NCBI GenBank assembly: GCA_965224595.1
Contig: OZ245058.1
Coordinates: 1,054,001 to 1,118,000, forward strand
Length of the DNA stretch: 64,000 nt
Source of the DNA: Aliivibrio_A sp016764915
GTDB lineage: Bacteria > Pseudomonadota > Gammaproteobacteria > Enterobacterales > Vibrionaceae
Direction: 5' to 3'
Under the pieces are notes generated by a model. It did not search any database and was not told the DNA's origin. It saw nothing but the letters and a program-made list of their open reading frames with translations. Below are positions 45,683 through 53,657 of this stretch, piece by piece. The first letter of the stretch is position 1, and each line of letters starts with the position of its first letter. Both the position numbers and the translations under genes were made by a program.

Positions 45683-46105
45683 TCACTTGAACTCGACAAA
45701 AATACTGTCTGAATTTAATTCACTCACCACGTATCCCAACTCGATCAAAAGTTGGCGCAGTGGTTGTACTAAAGCGTTAACTGCCTGGTCTTTTTCATCT
45801 TCAATTTCAAGATCGGCGATATCGATTACTGCGTTTAGTTTACCAAGCTTTATTGCGTCATTAATAGCAGTAAAAGAGCGAACTTTTAAATTTTCAAACA
45901 AATGCTGCTGCGCTTGTGTGGCCATTACCTTGGCTTGCTCTGCAGTAATTAACCTTTCAGGCTCGCTATGCAGAATCAAACTCTGCTCTAACCGGTTAAC
46001 AATCTCAGAGTTAACCGAGCGACCGTTAAGTTCTGCAGCCTTATGAATTTGATCTTTGAGTTCTGTAGGGACACGAACATTAATTTGAGGAGGACGCGCT
46101 GTCAT
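45683..46105 (-). CDS. Arc/MetJ-type (ribbon-helix-helix) regulator
   Basis: 140 residues. PPQINVRVPTELKDQIHKAAELNGRSVNSEIVNRLEQSL is a clear Arc-type ribbon-helix-helix; the remaining 95 residues are helical and of unknown role. It is divergent from a second, smaller Arc-like gene and the integrase, with two palindromic operators between. It probably regulates integration genes. Confidence 0.8.
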   Translation of the reverse strand: MTARPPQINVRVPTELKDQIHKAAELNGRSVNSEIVNRLEQSLILHSEPERLITAEQAKVMATQAQQHLFENLKVRSFTAINDAIKLGKLNAVIDIADLEIEDEKDQAVNALVQPLRQLLIELGYVVSELNSDSIFVEFK

Positions 46106-46136
46106 GGTTTACCCCATTAGATAGAACAGTTTGACA

Positions 46137-46185
46137 ATGGTAGCCAATTGCTACCATAATTCAATGGTATCCAAATGGCTACCAT
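46137..46185. promoter_or_regulatory. Two palindromic operators between the Arc-like genes
   Basis: 46137-46157: ATGGTAGC-CAATT-GCTACCAT, perfect. 46164-46185: ATGGTATC and GGCTACCAT arms, one base longer spacing and one mismatch. Centres are about 28 bp apart. They lie where the divergent promoters of the Arc-like genes must be, so autoregulation is likely. Confidence 0.7.
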
Positions 46186-46215
46186 TTGATATCAAGTTAA
46201 TAATGGAGTGAAACC

Positions 46216-46374
46216 ATGAATCAAGAAACAGTGAAAAGACCGAATCCCTATGGGTTGAGAATATCAGACGCCCTAAAAGCAGAGTTGAAAGAGAAAGCCG
46301 AGCAGTCTCAGCGTTCATTGAATGCAGAAATCATATACAGACTCACGCAGTCTCTAACCAAGCAATCAATGTAG
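46216..46374 (+). CDS. Small Arc-type DNA-binding protein (52 aa)
   Basis: 52 residues: NPYGLRISDALKAELKEKAEQSQRSLNAEIIYRLTQSL is a complete Arc-type ribbon-helix-helix with almost nothing else, as in P22 Arc (53 residues). GGAGTG precedes the ATG at 46216. It lies 8 bases before the integrase and is probably co-transcribed with it; it may act as an excision or integration regulator. Confidence 0.75.
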   Translation: MNQETVKRPNPYGLRISDALKAELKEKAEQSQRSLNAEIIYRLTQSLTKQSM

Positions 46375-46382
46375 GGCAGACA

Positions 46383-47549
46383 ATGGCGATTTTAGACAAG
46401 CAGTTAAAGGCTATTCATAAACAAGCTTATACAGGGACACCTGAAATAAGTGATGGTGAAGGGCTGGTGGCGCGTATTACTCCAAAGGGAAAGATCACCT
46501 TTCAGTATCGATGCCGCTTCAATAATAAAAATCTACGCATTCGTATAGGCCGGTACCCAAACATAAGCATTAAAGAAGCGCGGCGTATTCATCACACAAT
46601 GGTTGAGTTAAGAGAGCAGGGGAGAAACCCAGAGATCGCATTAACTGGCGACACTGATTTTGTCACCTTAAATCAATGCCTGGACTACTGGTTTGAAAAT
46701 CACGTAAACCGATTAAAGAAAGGGACAGTGGATCTGTATGTCTCTGTAGCAAAAAACTACTTCTATGATGCTTTTCTTGATACCAACGTAGAAACCATAA
46801 CGGCGCGTGAGTGGATGGCGTGGTTAGATAAAATTGCAGAAAAGAACCCCAAAATGGCGAACTCTACTTTTTCCAAAATGAGGGCTTGTCTGAATTACTG
46901 TAAACACAAATTCATCATCAACAACACTAACTTTGAACGGTTACAACAGCGACATGTAGGAACACCATCAGAACCAGGAACCAGAGTACCTACCTGGGAT
47001 GAACTCAGAGAGATTTGGGTGGCGATTGAACGCAGCCAGGCAAGCACGTCTAATAAAACACTGCATCAGTTAACCATGTTATGGGGTAACCGCCTTTCAG
47101 AGTTACGGTTAGCCAGGAGAAGCCATTTTGATATGGAAAATGGTATTTGGACGGTACCCAAAGAGCTGAGTAAAACAGGCAAACCCATTCGTCGCCCAAT
47201 TCCAACCAAAGTGCGAGCAATACTTGAGCGAGTCATGGCCACTTATGATGACGTGCTGTTCCCTGGCGGTGATTTGAATACACCGATCACCATTTCAGCT
47301 GCAAACAAATATATTCGTCGTTTGCGGGCAACCTTAAAGCTTGAATATTGGCGTACACATGATTTTAGAAGATCACTTTCAACGGGAGCGTCAGAGTTGG
47401 GGGTAATGCCTCATGTCGTAGAGAAGATGTTAGGGCATGAATTAGGAGGGGTATTATCAGTGTACAACAAACATGATTGGTTGAATGAGCAATTAGTGGC
47501 GTATGAATATTATGCGGATAAACTGAATACAAGTAAAATAAATAATTAG
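46383..47549 (+). CDS. int: Prophage tyrosine integrase
   Basis: 388 residues, with an N-terminal DUF4102-like arm-binding part (MAILDKQLKAIHKQAYTGTPEISDGEGLVARITPKGKITFQYRCRF...RIGRYPNISIKEAR), a core-binding domain, and the catalytic domain: R in WGNRLSELRL, K in KTGKPIRRPIP, H-x2-R in THDFRRSLST, H in MLGHELGGV and nucleophile Y in SVYNKHD. P4-type family. All catalytic residues are present, so it should be active. Confidence 0.93.
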   Translation: MAILDKQLKAIHKQAYTGTPEISDGEGLVARITPKGKITFQYRCRFNNKNLRIRIGRYPNISIKEARRIHHTMVELREQGRNPEIALTGDTDFVTLNQCLDYWFENHVNRLKKGTVDLYVSVAKNYFYDAFLDTNVETITAREWMAWLDKIAEKNPKMANSTFSKMRACLNYCKHKFIINNTNFERLQQRHVGTPSEPGTRVPTWDELREIWVAIERSQASTSNKTLHQLTMLWGNRLSELRLARRSHFDMENGIWTVPKELSKTGKPIRRPIPTKVRAILERVMATYDDVLFPGGDLNTPITISAANKYIRRLRATLKLEYWRTHDFRRSLSTGASELGVMPHVVEKMLGHELGGVLSVYNKHDWLNEQLVAYEYYADKLNTSKINN

Positions 47550-47856
47550 CAAATCATCGTTTGTTACTTGGATATATAACTCTCAGATGCTTTGGTGGTG
47601 AAGGATTCATTATGTCTATGAATTATCATTAATGTATTAGGGTGTTTCCAGTGAGAAATATATTATAAAAGTAAAATATGCATCAAGTTTAGCGAGGGGG
47701 GGATGATATTAATTTCTTGACTAAGCGCATAACTTTGAGAATAAAAATAGATAAAACGGATGGTTATATATATTATGCGGGTGATTTTTAATAATTTGAA
47801 AGCGATGAATTTAAGTTATTCGTTTGCGTAAGTCTTGTATGTTGAGAGGTGTGACC
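47550..47856. other. AT-rich gap before the ABC-3C-like module
   Basis: About 300 bases, very A+T-rich with a short G-run (GCGAGGGGGGG, 47691-47701). No ORF, terminator or clear promoter recognised. It must contain the promoter of the module that follows and marks a change in base composition from the integrase gene. Confidence 0.5.
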
Positions 47857-48180
47857 TTGAATAATTCATGGGTAAAAGTTATTACTTTAACTGGTTCTTT
47901 GGGTGTAATTGCATTCTTATTTAGCCTTTTTATGATGAATGTTTTTAGTGATAATATTACAAATTTGCTAGGATCTGAGAAAGTGTTCTATATAATTGTA
48001 GGTATCTTCACCATTCTGGCTATTGGAATCATCATTGCTCTTTTGCAGTATCAGTCTAAAAAAGACTCTTCTACTAGCAGCATGCCACAACATACAGATT
48101 TACTAGAAAAGATAGAGAAGAAAGAAATTACAGTCTCATATAATGATAGTTCTACACATAATGGCGATAACAGATTTTAA
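47857..48180 (+). CDS. Two-helix membrane protein of the ABC-3C-like module
   Basis: 107 residues if started at the TTG at 47857 (AGAGGT 6-8 nt upstream); upstream in-frame ATG (47839) and TTG (47824) are alternatives. Two hydrophobic helices, VITLTGSLGVIAFLFSLFMM and VFYIIVGIFTILAIGIIIALL, then a cytoplasmic tail with a Ser-rich stretch and the end ITVSYNDSSTHNGDNRF. This tail motif recurs in the next protein. In conflict systems a small 2-TM protein is often the membrane-damaging effector; here that is inference. One base separates it from the next gene. Confidence 0.65.
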   Translation: MNNSWVKVITLTGSLGVIAFLFSLFMMNVFSDNITNLLGSEKVFYIIVGIFTILAIGIIIALLQYQSKKDSSTSSMPQHTDLLEKIEKKEITVSYNDSSTHNGDNRF

Positions 48181-48181
48181 T

Positions 48182-48727
48182 ATGACAAATTCACCTCTTG
48201 TTTCTTATAACGATCATTCAGATCATACTGGCAACAATATCTTCGTTCAATTGAGCTCTTTAGAAGAAGCAGTCGAACAAATTAAACGTAGTCTAGGAAG
48301 TGATACTGATGCTGTCGATTTTATTGAAAATTTAGCTGATTACATAACGGAACACCCGAACAGGGAAATTATTGGCTTAGAAAGCAAACTTGATAGAGGT
48401 GGACGCCAAGATCTTACCGATACTGCAGTGCTTTTAAAAAACCGTTTTGAGAGAAAACTTGCAAAGAACCAAATGTCACTCGCAGAGCAGCATGTATATG
48501 TACAACTTTTATCATCAATTAGTTCTATATGGCACATGAAAATAAAGCCACTTATTAATGTAGATGCATCAAAAACCACTGTAGATAAAGCGATTTATGA
48601 TGAACTTATTGAACCTGTTCATAAAGCAGTAGTACGATATGATACGCTTGTGACATCTGAGCTCATAAGTGGAATGCTCTATTTCCTTACAGGGAAGTGT
48701 CATTTAGTGTGGGAGAAATCATGCTAA
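48182..48727 (+). CDS. Small helical component of the ABC-3C-like module
   Basis: 181 residues from the ATG at 48182, one base after the previous stop. It opens with LVSYNDHSDHTGNNIFVQ, closely matching the tail of the membrane protein before it, then a helical, charged body (SSLEEAVEQIKRSLG, RGGRQDLTDTAVLLKNRFERKLAKNQMSLAEQHVYVQLLSSISSIWHMKIKPLI). No catalytic motif seen. It may be the adaptor linking effector to ATPase. Its stop overlaps the next start. Confidence 0.65.
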   Translation: MTNSPLVSYNDHSDHTGNNIFVQLSSLEEAVEQIKRSLGSDTDAVDFIENLADYITEHPNREIIGLESKLDRGGRQDLTDTAVLLKNRFERKLAKNQMSLAEQHVYVQLLSSISSIWHMKIKPLINVDASKTTVDKAIYDELIEPVHKAVVRYDTLVTSELISGMLYFLTGKCHLVWEKSC

Positions 48728-49233
48728 TTTATCATCCGGCACAAGATATTAACCACTGCGTTTATCGGCTACTAACTATAATGGAAAATACTAAGCATGA
48801 TACGATTGGTGTAGATGTCTATCGATTAATCGATTTTTATACTCTTTTTCCGTACTTGGTATCGAAAATTAAGCCTCTTCCTACTCCTCTTAATAAACAT
48901 AGAAGTAAGTTTAATGGTATTTCTGTCCCGTTTGAAACATTAATAAATACCCGTAGAATATTATTTGAATTAGAGAACTTACAATCGGTAACAATTCAAA
49001 ATCTCTTAGCTAAAGACATTTTAGATAAAATTTCCTTTGAAAAAGGATCATTGAAACGTACTGAAACCCATCTGCCAGAACTTTTTTCAAGAGAACTAAA
49101 AGAATCAACATTAGTACAAAATGAGTGGTTTCATGTTCTTATAGATGAATTACCAAACGTTAAATTTGAAGGTAAATCTGGTTTAAAAGCAAGAACAGGT
49201 TTGATGGAGTATCGATATGATTTGGAGAAATAA
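48721..49233 (+). CDS. Middle-component-like protein of an ABC-3C-type system
   Basis: 170 residues from the ATG at 48721 (GGGAG upstream; ATGCTAA overlap with the previous stop). LIYHPAQDINHCVYRLLTIM and VDVYRLIDFYTLFPYLVSKIKPLPTPL recall the middle component (MC5-like, as I remember it) of ABC-three-component systems, small helical proteins encoded directly before the ATPase. Its stop overlaps the ATPase start by one base (TAATG). Assignment by pattern and position. Confidence 0.65.
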   Translation: MLIYHPAQDINHCVYRLLTIMENTKHDTIGVDVYRLIDFYTLFPYLVSKIKPLPTPLNKHRSKFNGISVPFETLINTRRILFELENLQSVTIQNLLAKDILDKISFEKGSLKRTETHLPELFSRELKESTLVQNEWFHVLIDELPNVKFEGKSGLKARTGLMEYRYDLEK

Positions 49234-51122
49234 TGAGTAACTCTAAACTATTTGTTAATCGTTTTGTTATTTATGGTCATGGAAAATTTGTCTATGACCA
49301 ATGTTTTCACCTCGGTGTGAATATAATTAGAGGTGAAAATGGCACAGGTAAGTCAACGATTATAGACATGATTAATTATGGTCTAGGTGCTGAGCTTACT
49401 GATTGGACAGAGCAGCAATTATGGTGTGATTACGTTAGTGTTGAGATAAGTGTTAATGGGCATGTAGGAACCATTAAAAGAAATATTACGCCTACAGGAC
49501 AAGAAAGAGTTTTATTTTTCGATGGGTCTATGTCGCAAGCCTTAGCCAGTGAAGAAGGATGGTACAAGTTCCCAATGCGTAGAAGTAAAGATACGCATAG
49601 TTTTTCCCAGCATATATTTGAGTTATTGAATCTGCCACGTCATCAAACAGACGATAGTAAAAACTTAACTATGCACCAAATACTTAGGTTAATGTATGTT
49701 GATCAATTATCAAGTACAACTAAATTACTAAAAGAAGACCCAAAATTTGATAATATAACTAATCGTCGAGCTATTGGTGAGTATTTATTGGGTATTGACG
49801 CACTAGAGGCATATAACTTAAGACAAGATTTAATTGAAGCTAATAAAATATTTGAGAAAGTTAATGCCGAATTGAATTCGATCTATCGAATGTTTGGTTA
49901 TGATGAAAATCTTATTAGCCTGAAATCATTAAATACAGATATAGAAAATGTTAGAACTGATATTAAGACGTTAGAAAATAAGCGAATTGAAATCAAGAGT
50001 GCACCTGCAGAGACAATATCCGAAGAAGTAAATAAGCACATTAAAGACTTAAATAGAGAAGTTAATGTGCACGCAGCTGAGTTAGCTACATTAACAAGAA
50101 GCAGTGAAGAGTTGCTTATTGAGAGTCGAGAAACTACGGCATTTTTGGAATCTCTTGAGTATAGAAAAAATGCACTATCACAATCGCAAGTTACACATAG
50201 TAGCCTAGGAACAATATCATTTAAGTATTGTCCATCATGTTTAGAGCCTTTGAACGAGACAGGCAATGATACTTGTTGTCTTTGCAAAACAACTCACAGT
50301 AATAGTGATAAAGACTATGCGTATTCACAAATTTTGAATGAACTTAACTTTCAAATCAAAGAAAGTCAAAAATTAATAGAAAATTTTAATTGTGATGTAG
50401 TTAGAATACAGGCTAAAATTCCTTTAGTAAAACAGAAGCTTACCGTTGTAAAATCCGAATTAAATGAAATCAATATTTCAAACGATGATAAAGATGCATT
50501 AGTTCAAACATTGTCTACTGAAATTGGTTTCTCTCAAAGTCAAATACTCTCATTAGAAGATAAGAAGGAACAAGTTAGCAAAGTTGATATGCTTCAGACT
50601 AAAAAACTACATGCTCAAACGCAAATCAACAATATTCAGGTAGAACTTGATAAAGTTTCAATCCTTCAAGAAAATAGATATATATCTGTGTATAGCTCAA
50701 TTGAATTAAAAGCAAAAAACCTTTTAAAGTTAGACGGCGGTTATGAAACAGCCTTTGTAGAGCCTGAAGAAGTTGTATTTGATTTTGCTAAAGATAAGAT
50801 GTTTGTGAACGGACGTAGTAAATTTTCAGCAAGTTCAATGGTGGTTATGAAGAACAGTATTCGTTTTTCAATTTTTTCTCATGCTATTGATGATAATCAC
50901 GCACGACTTCCAAATTTGTTGCTCATGGATAATATTGAGGATAAAGGAATGAGAGAAGAACGTAGTCAAAACTTTCAGCGGCAGATTGTAGAGGTATGCT
51001 CAACCATAGAAAATGAATTTCAACTAATATATACCACTTCAATGATAGCTGATGAACTTGAAGGTACTACTATGTGTGTAGGGCCTTTTTACCCCAAAGG
51101 AAGTCATACACTAGAGTTCTAA
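49233..51122 (+). CDS. Rad50/SMC-like ATPase of an ABC-3C-type system
   Basis: 629 residues. Walker A GENGTGKST (34-42), long coiled coils about 195-325 and 355-480 that flank a hinge with CPSC (333-336) and CLCK (348-351 Cys pair), which is a zinc-ribbon/hook arrangement, a weak signature FSASS (531-535), Walker B LLLMDN (562-567) and IYTTSM after it. Half the length of Rad50 but the same plan. In ABC-3C systems such ATPases sense DNA or replication damage and trigger an effector. Fourth and last gene of the module, tightly coupled upstream. Confidence 0.8.
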   Translation: MSNSKLFVNRFVIYGHGKFVYDQCFHLGVNIIRGENGTGKSTIIDMINYGLGAELTDWTEQQLWCDYVSVEISVNGHVGTIKRNITPTGQERVLFFDGSMSQALASEEGWYKFPMRRSKDTHSFSQHIFELLNLPRHQTDDSKNLTMHQILRLMYVDQLSSTTKLLKEDPKFDNITNRRAIGEYLLGIDALEAYNLRQDLIEANKIFEKVNAELNSIYRMFGYDENLISLKSLNTDIENVRTDIKTLENKRIEIKSAPAETISEEVNKHIKDLNREVNVHAAELATLTRSSEELLIESRETTAFLESLEYRKNALSQSQVTHSSLGTISFKYCPSCLEPLNETGNDTCCLCKTTHSNSDKDYAYSQILNELNFQIKESQKLIENFNCDVVRIQAKIPLVKQKLTVVKSELNEINISNDDKDALVQTLSTEIGFSQSQILSLEDKKEQVSKVDMLQTKKLHAQTQINNIQVELDKVSILQENRYISVYSSIELKAKNLLKLDGGYETAFVEPEEVVFDFAKDKMFVNGRSKFSASSMVVMKNSIRFSIFSHAIDDNHARLPNLLLMDNIEDKGMREERSQNFQRQIVEVCSTIENEFQLIYTTSMIADELEGTTMCVGPFYPKGSHTLEF

Positions 51123-51137
51123 CTCTTTAAGATGAAC

Positions 51138-51175
51138 TAAAAACAAAAGGACAAAGAGTTTTACTTTTTGTCCTT
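51138..51175 (-). terminator. Terminator of the leftward early operon
   Basis: AAGGACAAA and TTTGTCCTT arms (51147-51155, 51167-51175) with an 11-base loop; on the minus strand it is followed by TTTTGTTTTT. Between the convergent ATPase and AlpA-like genes; it may serve both. Confidence 0.7.
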
Positions 51176-51192
51176 CCCCATCTTCTCTAGTA

Positions 51193-51471
51193 CTAATACC
51201 CAATCTTCACTTTCCACTCTTCAACAGCAGAACGTAACCATCTAAGTGGCATTCTCGTTACTGGCGGTGGGAAGCCTCGGTTCTTGCGCCACATGTACAC
51301 AGTCGCTTTACTGGTAATACAGAACATATTCAAAACTTCGTCGTGGCAGATCAGCAGCTTTGACGATTTAGGGTAGTCAGCACCGATCTCTGCTTCAGCT
51401 TCTTTGCTTGGTGTTGGCAAAGGTGTGACGGAATATGAGAAAGCCACATGGTTAGGATAGTTAGTTTCCAT
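51193..51471 (-). CDS. AlpA-like winged-helix protein
   Basis: 92 residues. The C-terminal half, HDEVLNMFCITSKATVYMWRKNRGFPPPVTRMPLRWLRSAVEEWKVK, is an AlpA/excisionase-type helix-turn-helix (a strand, recognition helix with YxWRKNxGFP, then W-x-x-x-x-V-x-x-W). The first 40 residues are unstructured. AlpA proteins regulate integrase/excision in prophages. Last gene of the leftward early operon. Confidence 0.7.
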   Translation of the reverse strand: METNYPNHVAFSYSVTPLPTPSKEAEAEIGADYPKSSKLLICHDEVLNMFCITSKATVYMWRKNRGFPPPVTRMPLRWLRSAVEEWKVKIGY

Positions 51472-51473
51472 AA

Positions 51474-51551
51474 TTAACCCTTACTCTTTGTTGAAAATGA
51501 ATAACAGACATAAAAGATCACGCATCCGATGGCATAAATGGCGATGGTCAT
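51474..51551 (-). CDS. 25-residue single-helix membrane peptide
   Basis: ATG at 51551 overlaps the stop of the upstream gene (ATGA) and has GGAGG 8 nt upstream. The product starts MTIAIYAIGCVIFYVCYSFS and ends in a short basic tail (TKSKG): one hydrophobic helix and a positive end. The stop TAA lies two bases before the ATG of the AlpA-like gene, so the peptide fills the operon gap exactly. Tiny but with convincing translation signals. Confidence 0.6.
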   Translation of the reverse strand: MTIAIYAIGCVIFYVCYSFSTKSKG

Positions 51552-51931
51552 TTGGAAACCTCCTTGCTTGGTTCAAAAATACGGACACGGTTAGTGGTGT
51601 GGAAACAGTTGCTATCACCTTTGAATAGGCCGCCTGATTTGAAATAGGCGCAACCTCGTGGAAGTTGCTCACCACACATTTCACACTTACCGAGCTCTAG
51701 TTCAACCTTTGGTATCTCGGCATGAACACGATGAATCAAAGATTGGAGTGCTTCTTCACTGCTATACGCTTGATCGGGTAGGGCGAAGAACTCACAAATC
51801 TTGCTTAGTTTGTCTCGTTCAATTGCATGTAAAGGCACCCTAAGATCATTAACACCATTGTTCTTTTTGTTATCTCGCAACGTCTGAGCGCGTTTACGGT
51901 TTTGCGCTTTGATTTTGTCAGCTTGATTCAT
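51548..51931 (-). CDS. Early phage protein with a zinc-finger-like motif
   Basis: 127 residues. A basic N-terminus (KIKAQNRKRAQTLRDNKK), a helical middle (VPLHAIERDKLSKICEFFALPDQAYSSEEALQSLIHRVHAE), then CEMCGEQLPRGCAYF and SNCFHT, which could bind one zinc. ATGA overlap with its upstream neighbour. Function unknown; probably nucleic-acid binding. Confidence 0.65.
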   Translation of the reverse strand: MNQADKIKAQNRKRAQTLRDNKKNNGVNDLRVPLHAIERDKLSKICEFFALPDQAYSSEEALQSLIHRVHAEIPKVELELGKCEMCGEQLPRGCAYFKSGGLFKGDSNCFHTTNRVRIFEPSKEVSK

Positions 51932-52167
51932 GCCGATTTACTCTTTGTTTTAATCTTTTTACTTGGTTTTAGAAGTTGTTTAGCCTTTGCCAAACATGAA
52001 TCGAACACTCGGCCTTTGGTGAAAGTACAAGTCGTGCGATAGAAGCGAATAGCTTCCTGGATACCTCGATTAATATCGGGAGCATCATAGCCTTCAGATT
52101 GCAAAGCGGCGTGGATATGCTTGCCAATAAAGGCTTCGTGGTTGTTCTTAAAAATGGTTAAATTCAT
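51928..52167 (-). CDS. Early phage protein, unknown (79 aa)
   Basis: 79 residues from the ATG at 52167 (GGAAA 8-11 nt upstream). MNLTIFKNNHEAFIGKHIHAALQSEGYDAPDINRGIQEAIRFYRTT, then a Lys-rich tail. Soluble, basic, helical. It overlaps its downstream neighbour (ATGA). Confidence 0.6.
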   Translation of the reverse strand: MNLTIFKNNHEAFIGKHIHAALQSEGYDAPDINRGIQEAIRFYRTTCTFTKGRVFDSCLAKAKQLLKPSKKIKTKSKSA

Positions 52168-52264
52168 TACACATTTTCCTTTTGGGTGAAAACCCACAAT
52201 CAGCATAAATACTTGTAATCGGTGGTCGGCCGGATATATACTGATCGCGAGTTGAAAGACTCAT
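52148..52264 (-). CDS. Possible 38-residue protein sharing its start region with the 55706 gene
   Basis: ATG at 52264, reading MSLSTRDQYISGRPPITSIY and ending at the TAA 52148-52150, overlapping the next gene start. The start codon lies inside a 22-bp sequence repeated at the start of the gene at 55706. No strong ribosome site. Real but uncertain; without the repeat I would not list it. Confidence 0.35.
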   Translation of the reverse strand: MSLSTRDQYISGRPPITSIYADCGFSPKRKMCNEFNHF

Positions 52265-52274
52265 TGCACAAAGT
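52253..52274. repeat. 22-bp perfect inverted repeat, left copy
   Basis: Positions 52253-52274 are the exact reverse complement of 55696-55717. Each copy covers the start codon and the first four codons (MSLS) of a small ORF in the leftward and the rightward early operon. The two copies bracket the immunity region. Confidence 0.85.
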
Positions 52275-52356
52275 TAGCCCTCTCGGTTTGGTCACTGATG
52301 GGGCTTTCTTATAAGTAGTAACTCTTACTTCTTTACTGTTTAAATTGGACTAATCA

Positions 52357-52641
52357 ATGCATGGTGTAATTTGCAACGCAGCATTAATTAAAAACGCTCC
52401 TCATCTTTATGTTTACCTTGAAGATGACACTATTTCTATTATCGAAATGTCTGACATTACCAACTTTAGAAAGGGTGACATTGTCTTTGGCAACCTTGAT
52501 ATACATGGTTTTGATGAATTTAAAAATCAAACTCAAGATTTTCAATTCACTGGTTATATACAAGAGGTTAATGCGGCCCCAAGTAAACGAGCGAGACAAT
52601 TTCAAATTGTTCTCAACGACTATTTAGCTCAGGCTTTATAG
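52357..52641 (+). CDS. Hypothetical phage protein, rightward orphan (94 aa)
   Basis: 94 residues, no known motif: MHGVICNAALIKNAPHLYVYLEDDTISIIEMSD...GDIVFGNLDIHGF, likely beta-rich. It is read against the leftward early operon and overlaps the end of the next leftward gene by 29 bases. GGAC 10 nt before the ATG is a weak ribosome site. Confidence 0.5.
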   Translation: MHGVICNAALIKNAPHLYVYLEDDTISIIEMSDITNFRKGDIVFGNLDIHGFDEFKNQTQDFQFTGYIQEVNAAPSKRARQFQIVLNDYLAQAL

Positions 52642-52882
52642 AAATAGGCTGGCCAACTTCTTCGATATCCCAAACATCGGAAACAATTGGCGTGTTCTCA
52701 TCCATTCCAAAACTTCTGGCTAAGCTCTTCACTAAACGTTGAGTTTTTTCAATCGTATCGATAGAGCCGTTTAAATACTCTTGAGAAACATGTCCACTGC
52801 TATGACGGCCTTGTTCAAAAGAGCTCCTATCTTGTAAGCATCGATCTAACTCTTTGACGAATTTTGCTAATGTCGCTTCCAT
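52613..52882 (-). CDS. Early phage protein, unknown (89 aa)
   Basis: 89 residues, helical and acidic: MEATLAKFVKELDRCLQDRSSFEQGRHSS..., IDTIEKTQRLVKSLARSFG. No motif recognised. Part of the leftward early operon, 36 bases after the 228-residue gene. Confidence 0.55.
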   Translation of the reverse strand: MEATLAKFVKELDRCLQDRSSFEQGRHSSGHVSQEYLNGSIDTIEKTQRLVKSLARSFGMDENTPIVSDVWDIEEVGQPISIKPELNSR

Positions 52883-52918
52883 AACAAATTCTCTTTAACT
52901 AAAAAAAACCATTTGTGA

Positions 52919-53605
52919 CTAGTCCCAGCCAACATAAACACTCTCGCCATACACATCATCAAAATTAGTAATAGTCGTTCCAGCACAGTACAATTTATAT
53001 AGGTAGCCTCGTAAGCCACCATCGCGTGTAGCACCATTTAAAGTGCCTGATAAACGGCCTGCACTCTCTTCATGCAAATATCCAATAAAGAAATCACCAG
53101 CATCTTTATGGTCATAACAGCTCATTTTGATTGTTTCCCACTGAAACTCAGGATGAATGATTTTTAAGTGCATGCCATGACTATCACTCCATTCAATTTC
53201 AATCTCTTCGTGATCACCTTTTTCACAATCCTCTCGCCAGAACTCGGCGACTTTATCTAAGAGTTGTTGTGCTGTTATTGTTTTTGGTACTGCTTCTAAA
53301 TGCTGTTGAATGGCTTCTATAATCTGAGGCTTTGCCTGCTCATTTAAAACTTCTTCATAAGCTTGAATAGCGACATCACTAACAAACTTGTTGTACTCAG
53401 GGAGGGTGACGTTATCAATTGCCTGATTAAGAGACTCATTCATTTTCTCTTTAAGTACTTTTCCAAAATCACTGTAAGAACGCATTGAATCAGCAAGGGT
53501 TTCTTTGATTGTTTTATTAAGTCTTTCAGCGATCATGTCATCAATGGTTCCATTTTCAATAATCGATGTCATGTGTGAATTAACGATTTCGTGTAGCTCT
53601 TTCAT
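52919..53605 (-). CDS. Early phage protein, unknown (228 aa)
   Basis: 228 residues. AAAGGAT lies 6 nt before the ATG. The first 130 residues are a long helical, coiled-coil-like region (VNSHMTSIIENGTIDDMIAERLNKTIKETLADSMRSYSDFGKVLKEKMNESLNQAID); the last 90 are beta-rich (EIEIEWSDSHGMHLKIIHPEFQWETIKMS...YLYKLYCAG). Not recognised; could be a multimer-forming tail-like or ssDNA-related protein. Confidence 0.6.
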   Translation of the reverse strand: MKELHEIVNSHMTSIIENGTIDDMIAERLNKTIKETLADSMRSYSDFGKVLKEKMNESLNQAIDNVTLPEYNKFVSDVAIQAYEEVLNEQAKPQIIEAIQQHLEAVPKTITAQQLLDKVAEFWREDCEKGDHEEIEIEWSDSHGMHLKIIHPEFQWETIKMSCYDHKDAGDFFIGYLHEESAGRLSGTLNGATRDGGLRGYLYKLYCAGTTITNFDDVYGESVYVGWD

Positions 53606-53657
53606 TATTTTATCCTTTCTGGTTTAGAGATGGTTTGTAGTGCACAAAACCTCACAC

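Noticed and set aside
51481..51684. 67-codon frame overlapping the early operon
   Set aside because: Overlaps two coupled genes in another frame and has no start signal.
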